NCBI RefSeq assembly: GCF_051020985.1
Contig: NC_134999.1
Location: 3,348,001-3,412,000, forward strand
DNA: 64,000 nt
DNA from: Nomia melanderi
Taxonomy: Eukaryota; Arthropoda; Insecta; Hymenoptera; Halictidae
Reading direction: 5' to 3'
In this document: piece after piece, positions 11,901 to 26,800 of the stretch
Layout: each line of letters begins with the position of its first letter
How positions within the stretch are numbered: the first letter of the stretch is position 1
Made by a program: the position numbers and the translations under genes
The notes under the pieces: generated by a model
Seen by the model: only the letters and a program-made list of their open reading frames with translations
The model's database searches: none
Told to the model about the DNA's origin: nothing

Positions 11901-14900
11901 GAAGGAATTTTTGTTAAACAATGTTATATTAATGAAATGTATGTTTTACAAGTAATTAGTGTATATTTTTTCTTAGATGATTCACGAAGAAGAAGATAAA
12001 GAAGGGTATGATGTGAAAATTGATAAAAAATCCTTGATAAGATTGTTACAAAAACTTGCAAAAGACAATGTGGTAAAAAATATAAAAATAACACTCAGTG
12101 GAAATGGTAAAGAAAAAACTTTGATATTTATATGCGACCCAAATATTGACACTGAGAGTACTGTTATTCAATCAGCTGTGGAACAAGCAAAATTGAAATT
12201 TTATTTATTACTATCACATAAAACTAAGTCACCTGCAAAGAAATATACAGAAAAAGCAGAATGTATTAAAAGTAATAATAGTAAAGATGTATTAAACAAA
12301 CCTGAAGATAAGCCTTTGTTGAAACAATTTAAAGCTCTATCTGAAAACTATAGATGTGGTCCTGTACGTATTTGTCATGTTTTATATTTAGAAGTTAAGA
12401 TTAATATGACAAACGATAAAAGAACAAATTAAATTAATGCTAATAAGTGTAATAACATGTACCACTTTTTGTGATTAAAACAATGTAATTAAATTCATCT
12501 TTTAATATTCTAGAGAGGATCAAAAAAATATGGATATAGTCCAAAATTTATACGTATGCAAGCATTGCATACGGTTTTGTTCTATTTAGTTTATGAACAT
12601 CCTGGTGAACCAAGAACTTCAAGAAAGGAACAAGTACAAGCTCTACGTAACAATGGTTTTAGTATAACGGATGAACTGGCAGAAGAATTTACTACGATTT
12701 ATACCACAGATGTTAATTGGAAAATGTTTATACCACCTTTACCCAAATATACTGGTAATTACATTGTTTTTTTTTAAATGTAAATAAGCCGCCTTTTGTT
12801 ATGCTAAATATTGATTGTATTATAAATTTTTATTTACAAAATATGTCGAATATTTAGTCTTGAACTACATTAAGCAGTAAAAAAATCCATCAATTTTAAA
12901 ATAATGAAATACAATATTTTTTTTTTTAATTTATTATTTTAATATTTGAATTTTAATACTTTCGTTTCTTATTTTCAAGCAGAAATTAATATAATTAATA
13001 AATGAAATCTCGATAATAATTTAGATATTAGTTTATAGTTCAAAGCTGTAATTGTGAATTTTCAGGTTGGCCTGAAGGGTGGACATTAATGTGTGATGTT
13101 CTATTGCGCCTACCACTGTCTATATTCGTAAAACTTCATTTTGTCTCATTTGTTATACCAGAATTAGATGAATATATAAACCATCCTATTCGAAAGCATT
13201 ATTTAGTTAGAGAGTTACCACCAGAGGTTCGGAATTCTTTACTGTATGCCCGCAAGTATATTTTTAACATTCATGAAACAATGACAAGATTATGTTACAT
13301 TGGCTTAATACAATTTGGGCCTCAAAAATTAAAGGAAAAAGACCAAGTATTTATTTACGTGAATCGTCGTACAGAACTTATGGATACAACTTCTTCTGCT
13401 CCTGGTTATCATATAATTGAGGACAAGTCATATCCAATATATAAATATAGTTTCGATGAGTTGTCGGTAGTTGAAAAATATTGGTACGATATGTGGAATA
13501 CATGTATTAGTACACCACTAGGTGGTCGACTTGTTGTTCAAGGGAAGGATATAGTACTAGAAGACTTAAATAAGAAAACTGCAATGATTCAAGCAGCAGT
13601 AGCTCGTTCTCCAGAAGAAGCGGTAAAATTAGATACTGGACAAGTGCCTGGTGATCATAAAGGAGCTGCAGGAATAGATTCAGCATGTTTCGCGCATCTC
13701 AAAAGAAACTGGAACTGGGGTATTAGTAATAACACTCAGCAAACAAAAAAACAACAGAACGTAGAATATGAAAGAGATACCTATCTTTCGAAAATAAAAG
13801 CAAAACCTCTGAAATTCACAGAATTTTCTGGTTTGAAGAGAGTGTCTGGTCCTCCGTCTGTTAATGCAACTGAATTGAGGAAGAAAGTGCAAACAAAAAC
13901 TGACGGAAACACAAATCAACAAAAAAAATATGAAGCACTGACATGTTGTCGAAATGCGAAACAGAAATCTTACGTAAGGAGAGTACTACCGCGTAAATGT
14001 TCTAACAGAAAACGAACGAAGTATGACGAAATTGATTATCGTGCATTGCAACGAATGCATAAGTTACGAGTAGATTGGGATCCATATGAGGATAAGATTT
14101 TGCTTATTTGTAAGGTAGCCATGGTATACTTGTGTCCAAATCCACGAAAACAAGTGATAACATTTTCTATGGTGAGGGACGTTCTACGAACGTACTCGCA
14201 CATTTCATATAATAAAACATCGAGAGCTTGTCAACGACGATTGTTGTATATGCTTAGACAACAACAAAATGTAAATATCGTTGCCTTAGGAGTTGAAGAG
14301 ATTAAACAGAATTTTTTTATTAGGACACGTTTCGATAATATCATGGATAGGCTCAAAGAAGAACATAAGAATTTTTATGAGTTTGACACACAAGTTGCAG
14401 AAGTGTTCAAATCATTAGTTTCTTACATCATTAAGAAATACTACGATATTTCAGATGTTGAAGCAAAGGACCCCCTTCCTATGCCAGCAACTGCTCAAGA
14501 ATTTAATGTGTTTTATAAAGTGGTACATCCTACAAAACCATTTGGCAATCGTGGCTTTACGAAAGATGTTCGAAATATTAATGATATAAATTCTGCAGTC
14601 ATTAATTCTGTCATTCACAGTTCTATGTGTTGTGGAAAAGATAGAAGATCTTGGGCATATCAGCTATTTAAAGTGTACCAGCAATATCCAGAGATGCTGC
14701 TACGTAACGCTATGGCAAAAATTCGAAGTGATCAATTGGTTACAGTTAAAAAAAGTCAATTACCTACAATAAGAAAATATGGTAATTATATGCCTATGAG
14801 TAGTTCTCAATATCAGCTAAGTAGTAATTACATATATAAATTTCATACCAAATGGCCGTACGATATTTTTAAAGAATCGTATGATGTTTTCTTTAAACTT

Positions 14901-17900
14901 AGTAACTGGTATCATCAAATTCAATTAAATAAGGAGAATGACATGCTAGAAAATAGCATAGGTGTTGAAGTGTCACCAGTAACTGGTGGAGTAATAGCAG
15001 CAATACATGATTATATTACAAGAGACCAAATAGATTTTGACATTGAAGTACCCGATCAAGTGATAATGCTTGATCCAAGATTACAAGAAAAAGATGAGAC
15101 ATACTTTAGAATTGCTAAAAGGTATCAAGACGTCTTAGCAAGCTTAGACAATTTGAAATATATAAAAGAATCTTCTTCTCAAAATAGTGGTGTAATAACT
15201 AATCTTGGACAGAATAAAGAACGATGTAAGTGCTTTAATTCTGATATTTTAAACGTTAACGATGTTAATTTTCATGGTATCGATTCAAAATCACAGAAAG
15301 ATGTCTTCTTAGATATGGATGCTGAAAAAAATTTACTGTCACAAGAATACGACGTTGAAGAAAGGAATTTTGAAGATGCTAAGAGCTTCGCTGACTATGA
15401 TGATTTGAACTTTAATAGCGACGACGAAAACTCTTGTAATGCAGCTGATGATAATACAATCAAATTTCAAGATGGTACCAAAATTGTATTAAATAAAGAA
15501 GATATTGAGCGTTCAACAGCTTGCGATGAGGATGCAGCAATGGAAATAGAAGAAGATAATAATCTTAAACTTCCCAACGAAGAACAACTGTTACACTATA
15601 ATGAAGGTAATAGTGTAACAAATATGGAAAATTTAGTTCCTTCTCATTTGAGTTCAAAATCAAAAACAGATATTCAAAAACAGATAATTACCTGTGGAAA
15701 TAAGAGATGTAGTAACAAAGATGAATCTGATGTAGATGAACCAAAAAAGAAAAGGTTAAAATCAGATGATGAAGTGGTGAATTGTGAAACAAAGACAAAG
15801 AAGGATGTAAGTGAGTTACCAAATAATGATAATATTTCAATAAAATTATCAGATCAAATACAAAACAATGATTCAAATAAAACTTCTATCCATGAAGTTG
15901 ATAATTATAATGGTATGAAACAAATAACTGATAGTACTAATCCTAGTGAACAAACTGCTTTAAATATAAAAAATGAAATTACTATTCCATTAAGGAAGAT
16001 AAATGAACAAACATTCACACGTGTTAGCGACATTTTGAAAAGTGTACCTTCCGAACAGTGTTATCTGCATCAATATTGTAAAATTGATGATTCAGGCGAT
16101 ATGCACAAACGATATACTCGTTTAGCTTTGTTGAGAATGCGAGAGGAATTAAGTGAACTCACTGTGGCTGACAGTCATCATGCTCATGAATATTTTGTTG
16201 TAAATATGTTCAAAGTTTTTTATTCATTAAATGCACCAAATTCGCAAGGTTCAATAGCATATGAAATTTTTAGAAATTTTCCGATACCTTCAGAATTGTT
16301 ACCTTTAAAATTAGAAGCTGCAAGTAGTTTAATTCGTGAGCTGAACGAATATGCTGTTTTTCCTAAAGATGGAATTTCATATTCTGATCTTAAGAAAAAT
16401 CTTTCTGAAGAGTTTCCCTTATGCTTGAGTGATATAGAAGCAGTTTATAAATTTGTACGTGATAAAAAAGAACTTGGGGCTACTATCCCAGAATTGACAG
16501 TAAGTAAATGCTAAATTACATTTTTCTAGTGTAGTATAATAAATAAACATAAACTATATATAAATATGCATATGTTTGCGAAGATATAAAAGATTGAAAA
16601 GTGGAATTTACTATGTAACTATATAATACTGTCTGCTTTACAAATTTTATATTCAAATTTGGTTTTTTTATACAGGATCAATTTATAAATACCTTAGGAG
16701 AAAATTTATTTCATATTCTTTCATTCCTCGTCAAACATCATTTGTTTTTGCGATCTGGGGTAACAACTGTTCGATGTATACACCATCGTTATGCGGATTC
16801 GTGGTTAATACATTCATATAAAATTTGTCGTCTTGAAAAGGAGTCCCTTGTTCCCCTGCCCAAGAAAACAGTGTACGTGACAGAACCTGAGATAATAATA
16901 ACTGAAGGTGGCAATGACGTAAATACGATTGAAAAATCTAATGAGAATCCTAGCGTTTCATCAGAAAAAGTAACACCCAACACTGCTGGTGGGAATCTTG
17001 AATGTTCTACTCAATCGGAAATAAAGAATCAAGAAAATGAAGATTCTGATAAGGAATTATCTGATCATAGTGATGAAGAATACAATACACAAGTAAAAAA
17101 AAGAATGCAGAGAAAAAGAACAGGTTTATTGCCACAAAGGGACATATCTAGGGCTGTGAAACAGTTAGACCTTACGTAATTTTTCTTTTTGTATTCAAAA
17201 TTCTTGAGAAAAATAAATTTATATAAGTCGGTAATTTTTTTAATTGATATTTCAGGACAAAAGAAGAAATACGTGTTGCCATAAAACCGTGGATTCGGAT
17301 AGATGGAGTTTTGAATCGTAGAGTGTTAGATCGCATGTTGGGTGCAGTATTATCATACTGTTTGACGCATCCGGGTATAGCACTAACAAAAGTGCAAACT
17401 AGATTTCTCCCCGCTTTACAACCGTGTCATACACGTGAATTAGTTGAGGTAATTGTTTAATCTTTAAATACTTAATACTCGCAGTAATGTTTTGTTATAT
17501 TTGAAGTTACGTTTTGAGAAGTGTTATACAGGGTGTTTCCGAAGTGTCCGGAGAGTACCATTCGATAAACAGACAACTTTGGATGCTGATATCTTGATAA
17601 TGGCTTACTCGAAAAATTTCATTTGTATAGTTTGGAAAAGCTTGAATGTGGGCTTCAAAAATATGAAATAGAAACTATTAGGTTCTATTTAAGAACTGTA
17701 ACGTGACCTTCATAGAATGTTTGAAGGTCACCTTGCGGTCAAATACCTCCAGTCCTGATATGTAATATGTATTTCATACCTTGTAAATTTTGATTGACAC
17801 ATTTGTTCGTATCACTGATATTTTTCGAGATAATTCGGTATACTTATCTTTGAAGTAATAACACGCATATTCTCGATTCGGTCCCCATACATTTTTTTTT

Positions 17901-18676
17901 TTAAACAAAACCTATTTTTATCTCGGAAACTAGTGAGCTTTCGATCCATATTTACTGGAAGGATTTCTAATTCAGTTTAATGAGTTGTATACACCCTATT
18001 ATTTGTGCGCTACAATTTAAAAACACCCTGTATATTTTACTGCCATTATTTTTTATTATTAATGATAAGGAAGATTGATAATAAAAAAGCAAATTTTACT
18101 TGTTTCAAGAAAAAATATTTAATTGTCATTATTTGATTTTGTAAAATATTTATTTTTAAAACAGATTTTAGTGAAGTTGGAATGTTTGGAGAGGATAATA
18201 TTAAAAAAACCACGCGTAACTTTGTTTTCGAAACCATCACCGATTGAACCAAGTAAGCGAGAAACTTATGATATATTCCGCACTCATTATTGAGTTTTTT
18301 TGGACATAAGTTATGTTCTTTTGGTTCTAAATATCAGTTGTTATTCGATTTTCTGATTTTCATTAAAAAGCAAGAGCTACAGTTAGAAAAATTTTTCCAA
18401 ATATACATGACTTATACCCAAAGCGTTAGCACTGAAAAATCTTATAACTTTAAAACTAGAGAAATTAAGAATAAGAACGTTACGTTAAGTTAACTGAAAA
18501 AGTTTATTTATTATTATTTATTACACTGATTATTTTTTTTATTCTGCGTTTTAGAGACTGTAAACAATGATTGGAATACTGAAGAAGAAATTTTCCTTGA
18601 ACCTGCTACAGGAGCAATGTTAAAGTTCGGAATTTTTTTGAGCACTAAGATGTATAATTCCGATTATATTAAATAA
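9000..18676 (+). CDS. GTF3C1: General transcription factor 3C polypeptide 1 (TFIIIC B-block binding subunit)
   Basis: This is the largest TFIIIC subunit, which binds the B-block of tRNA genes so that TFIIIB and RNA polymerase III can assemble. Exons 9000-9084, 9450-9643, 9846-10713, 11008-11885, 11977-12363, 12514-12754, 13066-16499, 16676-17175, 17256-17448, 18165-18252 and 18555-18676 join in frame to about 2,329 codons (human about 2,109). The first residues carry the family's DEVALEGLDGITL. Exon 3 holds KLVIVASQ and the B-block winged-helix segment CFLERVGRSRYHGE. Exon 4 holds a second winged helix, and exon 7 the conserved LPLSIF, YIFNIHETM, HLKRNW and YQLS segments. Residues ~1600-1800 are acidic and low-complexity, with a nuclear signal (PKKKRLK) near 1776. 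The C-terminus keeps IKPWIRIDG and the closing Asn-Asp-Trp region. The start at 9000 is chosen by homology. A 0.5 kb MITE lies in intron 9. The gene converges on the FATP gene. Confidence 0.95.
17527..18033. mobile_element. ~0.5 kb MITE in GTF3C1 intron 9
   Basis: The ends are perfect short inverted repeats: TATACAGGGTGTTT on the left and AAACACCCTGTATA on the right, abutting TA. The interior has a base composition unlike the surrounding intron and contains no transposase frame. It is a non-autonomous DNA transposon. The superfamily is unsure; Tc1/mariner-like is possible from the TA. Confidence 0.75.
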
Positions 18677-20832
18677 GGGACATAAAGAGAACTGTTAAAT
18701 TTTATAAAAATAGACACATTTACATTTATATAAACTGACATCAATCAATTTGTATATTTAACAATTAGATTTATAATTACAGAGCATGTAAAAAGGTACT
18801 TAAAATTATGTTACATTAGCATTAGTTAGTCAGTTGAGTTACTGTGTCATAATTTTTATATTTTCTTTTCTCTTTTAATATGTAAGATAAATTTGTTTTT
18901 ATACAATATATTATTCAGTTGTTTTTTGTTTTATATGATTGTTGTTATATTGATATTAAAATCCATCGCTTCTTTATATAAAATAATATAGTGTTATTAT
19001 TTACTTCAAAATCCTACTATCCTTCGTCTGCCGGTTTATGTTAAAATATTTTTATATTCTTAAATTATTAAAAAAATATCAATATCGTATTTTAAATGAT
19101 GAAGCATTATAATATAAAAAATGAAATAGCAGCTGCTTGTTTGACAATAACAAAATGTAATACAATTAAGTATATTTTTTTCAAATTTTAGAGATTCATA
19201 TTTTTTATTAAAGTTTCTACTGAAGTAAAGCAAATAAAAGAGATTATGTAATATTTTGTAGCAGTTTACATAAATTCGTAAGGTTAAAAAATTGGAATTT
19301 ATACTATTATATATTATACATACAAGACTTCGTTACATTTTTATAGAAATCATAATGAGAATAAATATATTTTATGGAATATATAAATGTCTTATATACT
19401 GAGGGTACAAATAAATATGTTGGAAATACAATGCTTTCTGCAATTACATATTTATAAATAAAAAACGGAAAATCTATTATATATGACATATGACTTACAT
19501 CATCTGTTTATAAAAAACCTTAATTATTTCTGTTGTATCATTACTATTATTAGTTAAACAATTACACAGCCAAATATAATTCATTTTATTGTACATGCTT
19601 ATTGCTTTAAGTAGATAAATAATCTTAAATTTTTTTTAGGAATCTTGTTAATTTTATTATTAATTAAAAAAAAACAATAAAATATTGTGATACAATTTAC
19701 GCTTTTATAATGATAATAAGTTCATAATAATTATGTAGATATAAAAACTAATTAATTTAACAAAAACATTATGTATTCATAATTATATTCTAATAACTAT
19801 TTTCCGCATATCCTTCCTTTCTAACTATTTTTACAAGTAAAAATTAACTGAGATTGATAAAGCTAATCGATATAAAGTATAATGAGCTGAATAAACAATA
19901 TATCGGGCGATAATGAATTAGAATGGAATACTTCGTGAAAATGAAATTAATGATGGAATATTTAATTGAATTACAGTGCTAACGTTGATTATAATAAATA
20001 TATATTTTTGATCCAATTTTAGTTACGAAATTCATATGGACAGAAATGTTGAATATACTGTGTGATAACATTATTAACAATAACATATTTGTATATTCGT
20101 GATCATGAAAATGGTTCACTAGTAATAACATATATTAAAATATAGAAACAACAGTATAACATCTTTAACATTGCTTAGATTTTAAACTAAAAATTATATC
20201 CAATTTATGTTATAAAATACGTATTTACTCTTTGTGATATTGTAACATTTAAGAATTAGCAACTTGTATGAAATTTGATCTTTAAGGTACATGTAAACTT
20301 TACAGTAATACATTTTGACTACAACATATTATTATATATTCCACTCCTCCAAATATAAAAACATTTTTGTAAATATTATTCTTATTACAAAATGTGATGT
20401 AACTAAAGAATGAAAGATTTTTAACTTGAAAATAAAATGATACTTTACATTTTTATGGTGAGTATTATGAAAAATCAAGTATGTGTATTATGTTATTATA
20501 CGTGAAAAGAAAATGTTGTTAAATTTAATTCTGAAAACATAAAACTTATTTATTTTTAAGTAAAAAATCCCTCATTCTTGTTTTCATGTAATGTATTTCA
20601 TACATTATTGTTATTTAGTTTTACATGATATAAGCTCATACAAAATTATATTAGAAAAATAATGGAGCAGGAATTAGAATAATTTAATTACTATAAGAAA
20701 ATACTTTAGTACAAAGTAATTTTTTTGAATTAACATAATAAGGTTAAAAGTCCTTTTTTTACCTTAGTGGCGCACATTTATAAAAAGTTGTGAAAATTGT
20801 TCCCATGATCATTTACTTCTCAAAAACGTAAC
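18677..20832. other. AT-rich spacer between convergent GTF3C1 and FATP genes
   Basis: This should contain both 3' UTRs; several AATAAA-like signals are present. No further exon, RNA gene or repeat with clear ends is visible. Confidence 0.5.
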
Positions 20833-23800
20833 TTAAAAACGGATTTTCTTTTCTAAAATTTGTTCATAGACTTCAACAGTTAATAACTGATACCCAGACT
20901 TTTCACTCAAATAGTATAATTTGTCTTTCGTCCTTCTAGGATCGTAACCATCTTCCAGAAGATCTTTCTTTTTTAATTTGAACGTACCTAAAAATTTTTT
21001 TTAAACAGGTTAAACATTTAAACAGTGTGTATAAAATAATGGACTATTTACTAATAGTTTGAATGTATAACTATATACATGAAGTTCTTATTTAATTACT
21101 TTATAGTAATTTGTAAATAAATATTTTTCAAAAAATGTAAAAATATATTTAAAGTAAATATATATGAAATATATAAAATCCTTTTTTCATTATATGTAAT
21201 TATAGGTGATTAAGAACTTATAAAAATTATTATTAAAATATGTTATAAAATAAAGAACTTCTTTAATTTTGGAAGCTTATTATTATGTTGAACATTTCTA
21301 AGAATACCATTACAGTTATATAAGATTTCAATGATTACAACTCTTTCTAATTTATTAGTTAAAATTCTGACCTTATGACTCAAGCCTTACCATATATTTA
21401 TCGATTATTAACATAATGTATAAACTTTGTAATCTTTTATTACATTTCAGTTAATGAATTAGTGATATTTTAGTGAAATTAGAGATATACATACCTGTGA
21501 GGTCGATCTTTGTTAAAATTCTAATAAATCTAGGTATTGCATAAAATGCTAAATATCCTTTTAGATCAACTGATAATTTATTCATATCTAATGTGTTATT
21601 TTCATCATATATTGCTGCCATTCCAGCTTTACCTTCAACACCTGGAACCTAATAAAATCGAAAATATAAAAGCTTTGCACAAAGTATTTAAAAATATGAT
21701 AGTAGTATGAGTAAAAGAATAGAGTTATAGTAGCAGTAAACAGACCGATTACTTACTTCAACGCCATACACAATGCAATCTCTATAATTAACAACATTAC
21801 TAATAATAGCTTCAACTTCGGATGTAGATACATTTTCACCTTTCCATCTAAAAGTATCACCTGTTCTATCCTTAAAGTATAAATAACCGAACTCATCTGC
21901 TATTAAAATGTCACCTATGACAGAAAAATATCTCTATCATAATATCACATTTTACATTCATTATACAAGACACAATTACTGTTTTAACAGTAAGCTATTG
22001 TGTGGCTATTAAGTACAAAATTTTATAATTTTATGAAATAATTTATACCAGATATAAACGCTGAGTCTCCTTTTTTAAACACATCATGGACTACTTTCTT
22101 TTCAGATGCCTTTTGATCTACATATCCTAAAAATGCTCTAGATGGATTATTGGGAAGAATCTTGCCAACAAAAACACCTGGTTCATCTAAAAGAGATGAA
22201 AAAAGTTAATGTTACATTTCTTTATAATATATACATGTGCCTCATATCTCTTAAACAAATATTTCAAAAAATATACCAACACTCTGTACTTCATAGTATA
22301 GAAATATATATTTCATTTAAAAAACGCACGTACTTGGTTCACATACTTGACATAAACCTTTTGCATTCCTTATGGGTTCACCATCAGAATTTGCTTTTAA
22401 AATAGAGATAGGATAAACTGATGGAATGATACGAGACACAAAACCAATGGCTCCAACAGTATTGTCAGTATTTACTAGAACAAAACCAGAAAATATTAAT
22501 AAAAATTAAAAAAATTATGCAAATGTAATTTAATTTATTCGTGCACATTAAGTTAAGCACGAAAATTTGTATAAAATTAAATTATTGTTTAATAATAACA
22601 TAAATTATAATACATAGCACTTGTATGCACTAAAATCAGTGCTTACCAATATTAGCATTTCCTTCGGTTGCTCCATAAAATTCAGCAACTCTCGGAATAT
22701 TAAAGCGTTCAACAAACTCAGGCCATATTTGTGGCCTCAAACCATTACCAAACATCAGTCTAATATTATGTTTCTTATCTTCTGGTTTTGGAGGTACAGC
22801 CAAAATGTATCTGCACATTTCTCCAATATATTGACCAACCTAGAAATAAATTATATTAATTCTTATGCGCTACTCTTATTTACATTACACCTAACTCTCG
22901 ATTTACATGAAACTCCGCTCCACATGGATTCGTTTCACGCGAATGAAAATCGCGTAGATAGAATTTGTCGGTACAAACAAACGAAATAATAATAATGGCA
23001 TTTTAGAAAACAAAAATACATTTTATTCAATGTTACTAAATTCAGATCGCGCATAAATATTACCGTGTAAATAAGTATTCTAATTTACCGCGTAAATCGA
23101 GGATTAGGTGTATATTTAAATATTACAATATCATTATTTACATATAGAATTTATATTTATGTATTTTATAACAATACTAAAGAATTTTGTACAAAATCAT
23201 AGTAAACAAGAATCGTAAGTAAAATTCTGTAACTTTAAAATTATTACTACATTTTTGTAGTTTGATCCTTCTTTATTTTGACTGGACTTTTAAATATGAG
23301 ATTATATGGTTCATTTATAATTGGTTTAGTGAATTTTATGATACATTTCCTAAATAAAAATTATGAAATAAAAGTATAGAAACTGTTCACAGGTTTAATA
23401 TATATGAATATGCGATAAAAGAGTAAATGTAAATAACTCACTGTACAATTATATTTAATGCAGTCAGCAAAGTAGGCACTTGCTGAAAACTTCTTCCTAA
23501 TGACCACCGTTGCTCCATGAAGAACAGCTGCACCTATGGTCATTGCACCAGCAGCAGTATGATACAGCGGCATTGGCGTATAAAATCTATCTGTACTTTT
23601 GAATTGTGCCATCATAAAAATTCCAGTTGCTATAAACATATACCTGGAACAGTACAAAATCAAGTAACATATTATATAATTTCTTTATGCAATATTTCGA
23701 AATAATAATTTAATGCAGTTACCACATCAAATCAGTAGATATTATAAATCTATATATTAATCATATTTTTTCTGATTACTCAGTATTTTTGTTACTAATT

Positions 23801-26800
23801 GTAAGAATATATTTCTTACTACACAAACAGTGTAATGCAAGTGATTAGAAGCTTTAATATATTTCTATATACTTATAAGAAATGTATCACCTTGAATTTG
23901 TTATAACTGCAGCTTTTGGAAGACCAGTCGTTCCACTGGTAAAAATATACAATAATTTATCGTTGTGAGAAGGTTTTTCTTGAAGAACTGGTGGAGCAGG
24001 AGAAACATCGGACAGTAGAGCAATTAAATCTTTGTCCTTTAGTATCGATGTTTTCGGGTTTGGTAAGTCACCAAGTCTGTACAGTGCAAACTTCGAGTCC
24101 AGTGAGTCCACAATATCTGACAAAGCTAAAATAAATTTTAAATGATATTAAAAATGTCATTACAAACGTGTCAACTAAATTGAATTTGTTTAAACATACT
24201 TTAAAGAAATATGATTTGATAATTCATATATTTCCATGTTAATTAAAAATGTGAAATTTGTTACAGAGCGGGTGACAATTTATCGTAATAAATATTTATT
24301 ACAAAAATCATTCATTATTATGTTTATCTTAAATACATACAATAGCCATTTTAAATTTTGCATTAGATTATCAGTTTATGAAAAATATACAATGAAAGAC
24401 AGGTAAAACTTGTACATTTTTGTAATACACAATTATTGGATGGAAAGTTTCAATTTTTTTTAGTTACACAAACAAGACTTTCTTTTCTTTTTTAAATCAA
24501 AATATTAATTCGTGAAAGTTACCAGTCAAAACGATGGAGTTATTCATTGTTTTCAAAATCGCGTTTCGATTGTTGATTGTCATCGCTCCAAAAGAATGGG
24601 ATATTCGAGAGTAGCGTACAAATTTTCAAAAATATTAATTATTATAAAAGCTAGAACAGTTTAAAATAGAAATCTCCTTTTTTTTAATGAAACCTTAATT
24701 TTAGATGCTTATAAATAAGAATTAAATAACTAATATATTGAAACAATTTTTCTTTTTGAAAAAAATTGGACTTCTAGTTTCGAAGATTTTGTGTCGACCA
24801 GTTTGAAAAACATAAAAAAAGTTAGATTTTTTGTACCAAAATTAATATAAAAACTATAACTTTTTTTATCTCTCTCCATAACAAATTCTAACCAAATTAG
24901 TCGTCAATATAACTTCAATTCAATCAACAATTAGTATTTGGAAAAATTAGTTATTCGAATTTAAAAATTGGAATTCTACAGATTGAATGGAGGCAAGAAT
25001 AAAATGTTCGTAGCTTGACCTAAGTTTTCGAATTTGAAATAGATCTCATCCCATGTACAGTTATACGATACAAACAATTTCTCGCGTACAATTCGTATTT
25101 AAACGTGTGAATGCAATAGGCTTTGTGATATTATGCAATCATTTATAAAATGACCCTCACGTTAAATCGACGTTAGCACGCAACCGAACACCCAATTTTC
25201 TTTCATTCTAAAGTAGTTAGTTCTATTTCCTATTATTGCATCAATCATTAGATCAGAGACCATATTCTCGTACCATCCATTAGTTGCACGCTATATCAAT
25301 CAAATATCATTAATTGAACCGTGCGAAAGTTGCAGAAGAAACTAAAGCAATATTGGGGCCTCCAAAAATGAAAAAATAGTCATGCAAAATTTTGATTTGC
25401 ACACCATGCTTATGTATACATAAATATCTCATACGAGACAAAACCAACTAATTCTCATCAATTCGGTAATTGAAAACAAAAGTAATGAAAAACATATTAG
25501 TATCCTTTTCTTTCTGTAAATAGGAAATATTAGAATTGACCATCCATTTGTTAATGTGTATTTATCTTTCATAACATTTTAAAGTGCGGTGTCTTTTGAA
25601 ATTATTGTCAGAGTATTGTGCCAAGTACTATATATACATATATATTAGTTGAAAATATAAATTGATTACTGAAATTTATGGAAATAGATGTATAATATTT
25701 AATATAACGGTGAAAATACAACACTTCTATTTAGACCTTGTGTCTGCAAGTCTCGGTGATGTAAATTACGCACATAGAGTAAATTTCCATCAAAACATTT
25801 CCGCAATGTAAAACTGACCAGAAAAAGACGTATAAATATTAAACGAGATGGAGAAACTTGAAAATTTGTTTGCATCAGCCATGCTACAGGCGATTCTTCT
25901 TTTTAGATATTTAACTTCCTCTACAGTTCAACGAAATTAGAAAAAAATATTTCTGACCAGGTAAAAATCTTTGCCTAAAAAAATCAGAATATTCGTCAAT
26001 CGAAATTAATAAACAGATTTTTACAATTGTTAGATATTCTTTGCAATTGTTACAAGTATGAATTTGTTTTGTTCAATGCGAGTTCGATGTTCAGTATGAA
26101 TGACGATACCTCTTATTGTATTAAAAGTTGTTGTTCGTATTTTTGCATAAATTCTGCTCCAAGTATTCCTCAATTTCATAATTCGGTAACACTAATGCTG
26201 TAATTAGTATACCAGAAAACACGAAAAAATCCAACATTGTAAATATAGAAATTAGCTTTTTATTGGACAATATTCATTGTCCGTAGCTATACTACTGACA
26301 AGTTAAAACAGGTAAGTGATAGCCATATAGTGGCAAAACATCATATATAAACGTTACATAAACTTTATTAATAAACACTTCCTTAATCTAAGCAAAGAAA
26401 AACTTGATTAATTTTCTTCTTTGTCTTAAATACCTACAGAAGTCAATACTCAGAGCAAAAACATGTTTAATTTTATTGCATGGTCGATGCCGATTGTATA
26501 ACGTCTTTATTTTATTGTCTACTTAGACATCGCATAAATAAAAAGTAAAAGCGGAACGACTATGATAAACCGTATTGTCATACTGGATTTTCTACCGTCA
26601 TTAGTAGAAGAAATTCTGCAACGCTTAAATAACAAAAAAAAATACTAACTTGTTTCTTCGATATTTATAAAACATTCCCATGCCAATTTAAAGAAACTTA
26701 GTAAAAAAATTAATGAATAATTAAAAAGTAATCTAAAATTAGTTTTGAAATTCAACAACTAAACATTGGTTATAAAATATAACTTTTGTTACATAGTAAC

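Noticed and set aside
13680..13922. Minus-strand frame opposite GTF3C1 exon 7
   Set aside because: It is an antisense shadow of the coding exon.
22621..22989. Plus-strand frame of 122 codons
   Set aside because: It is the antisense of FATP exon 6 plus the neighbouring MITE.
24500..24810. ACCAGTCAAAAC and a distant inverted-looking ACCAGTTTGAAAA as a possible Tc1-like MITE
   Set aside because: The match is only a few bases and not at consistent ends.
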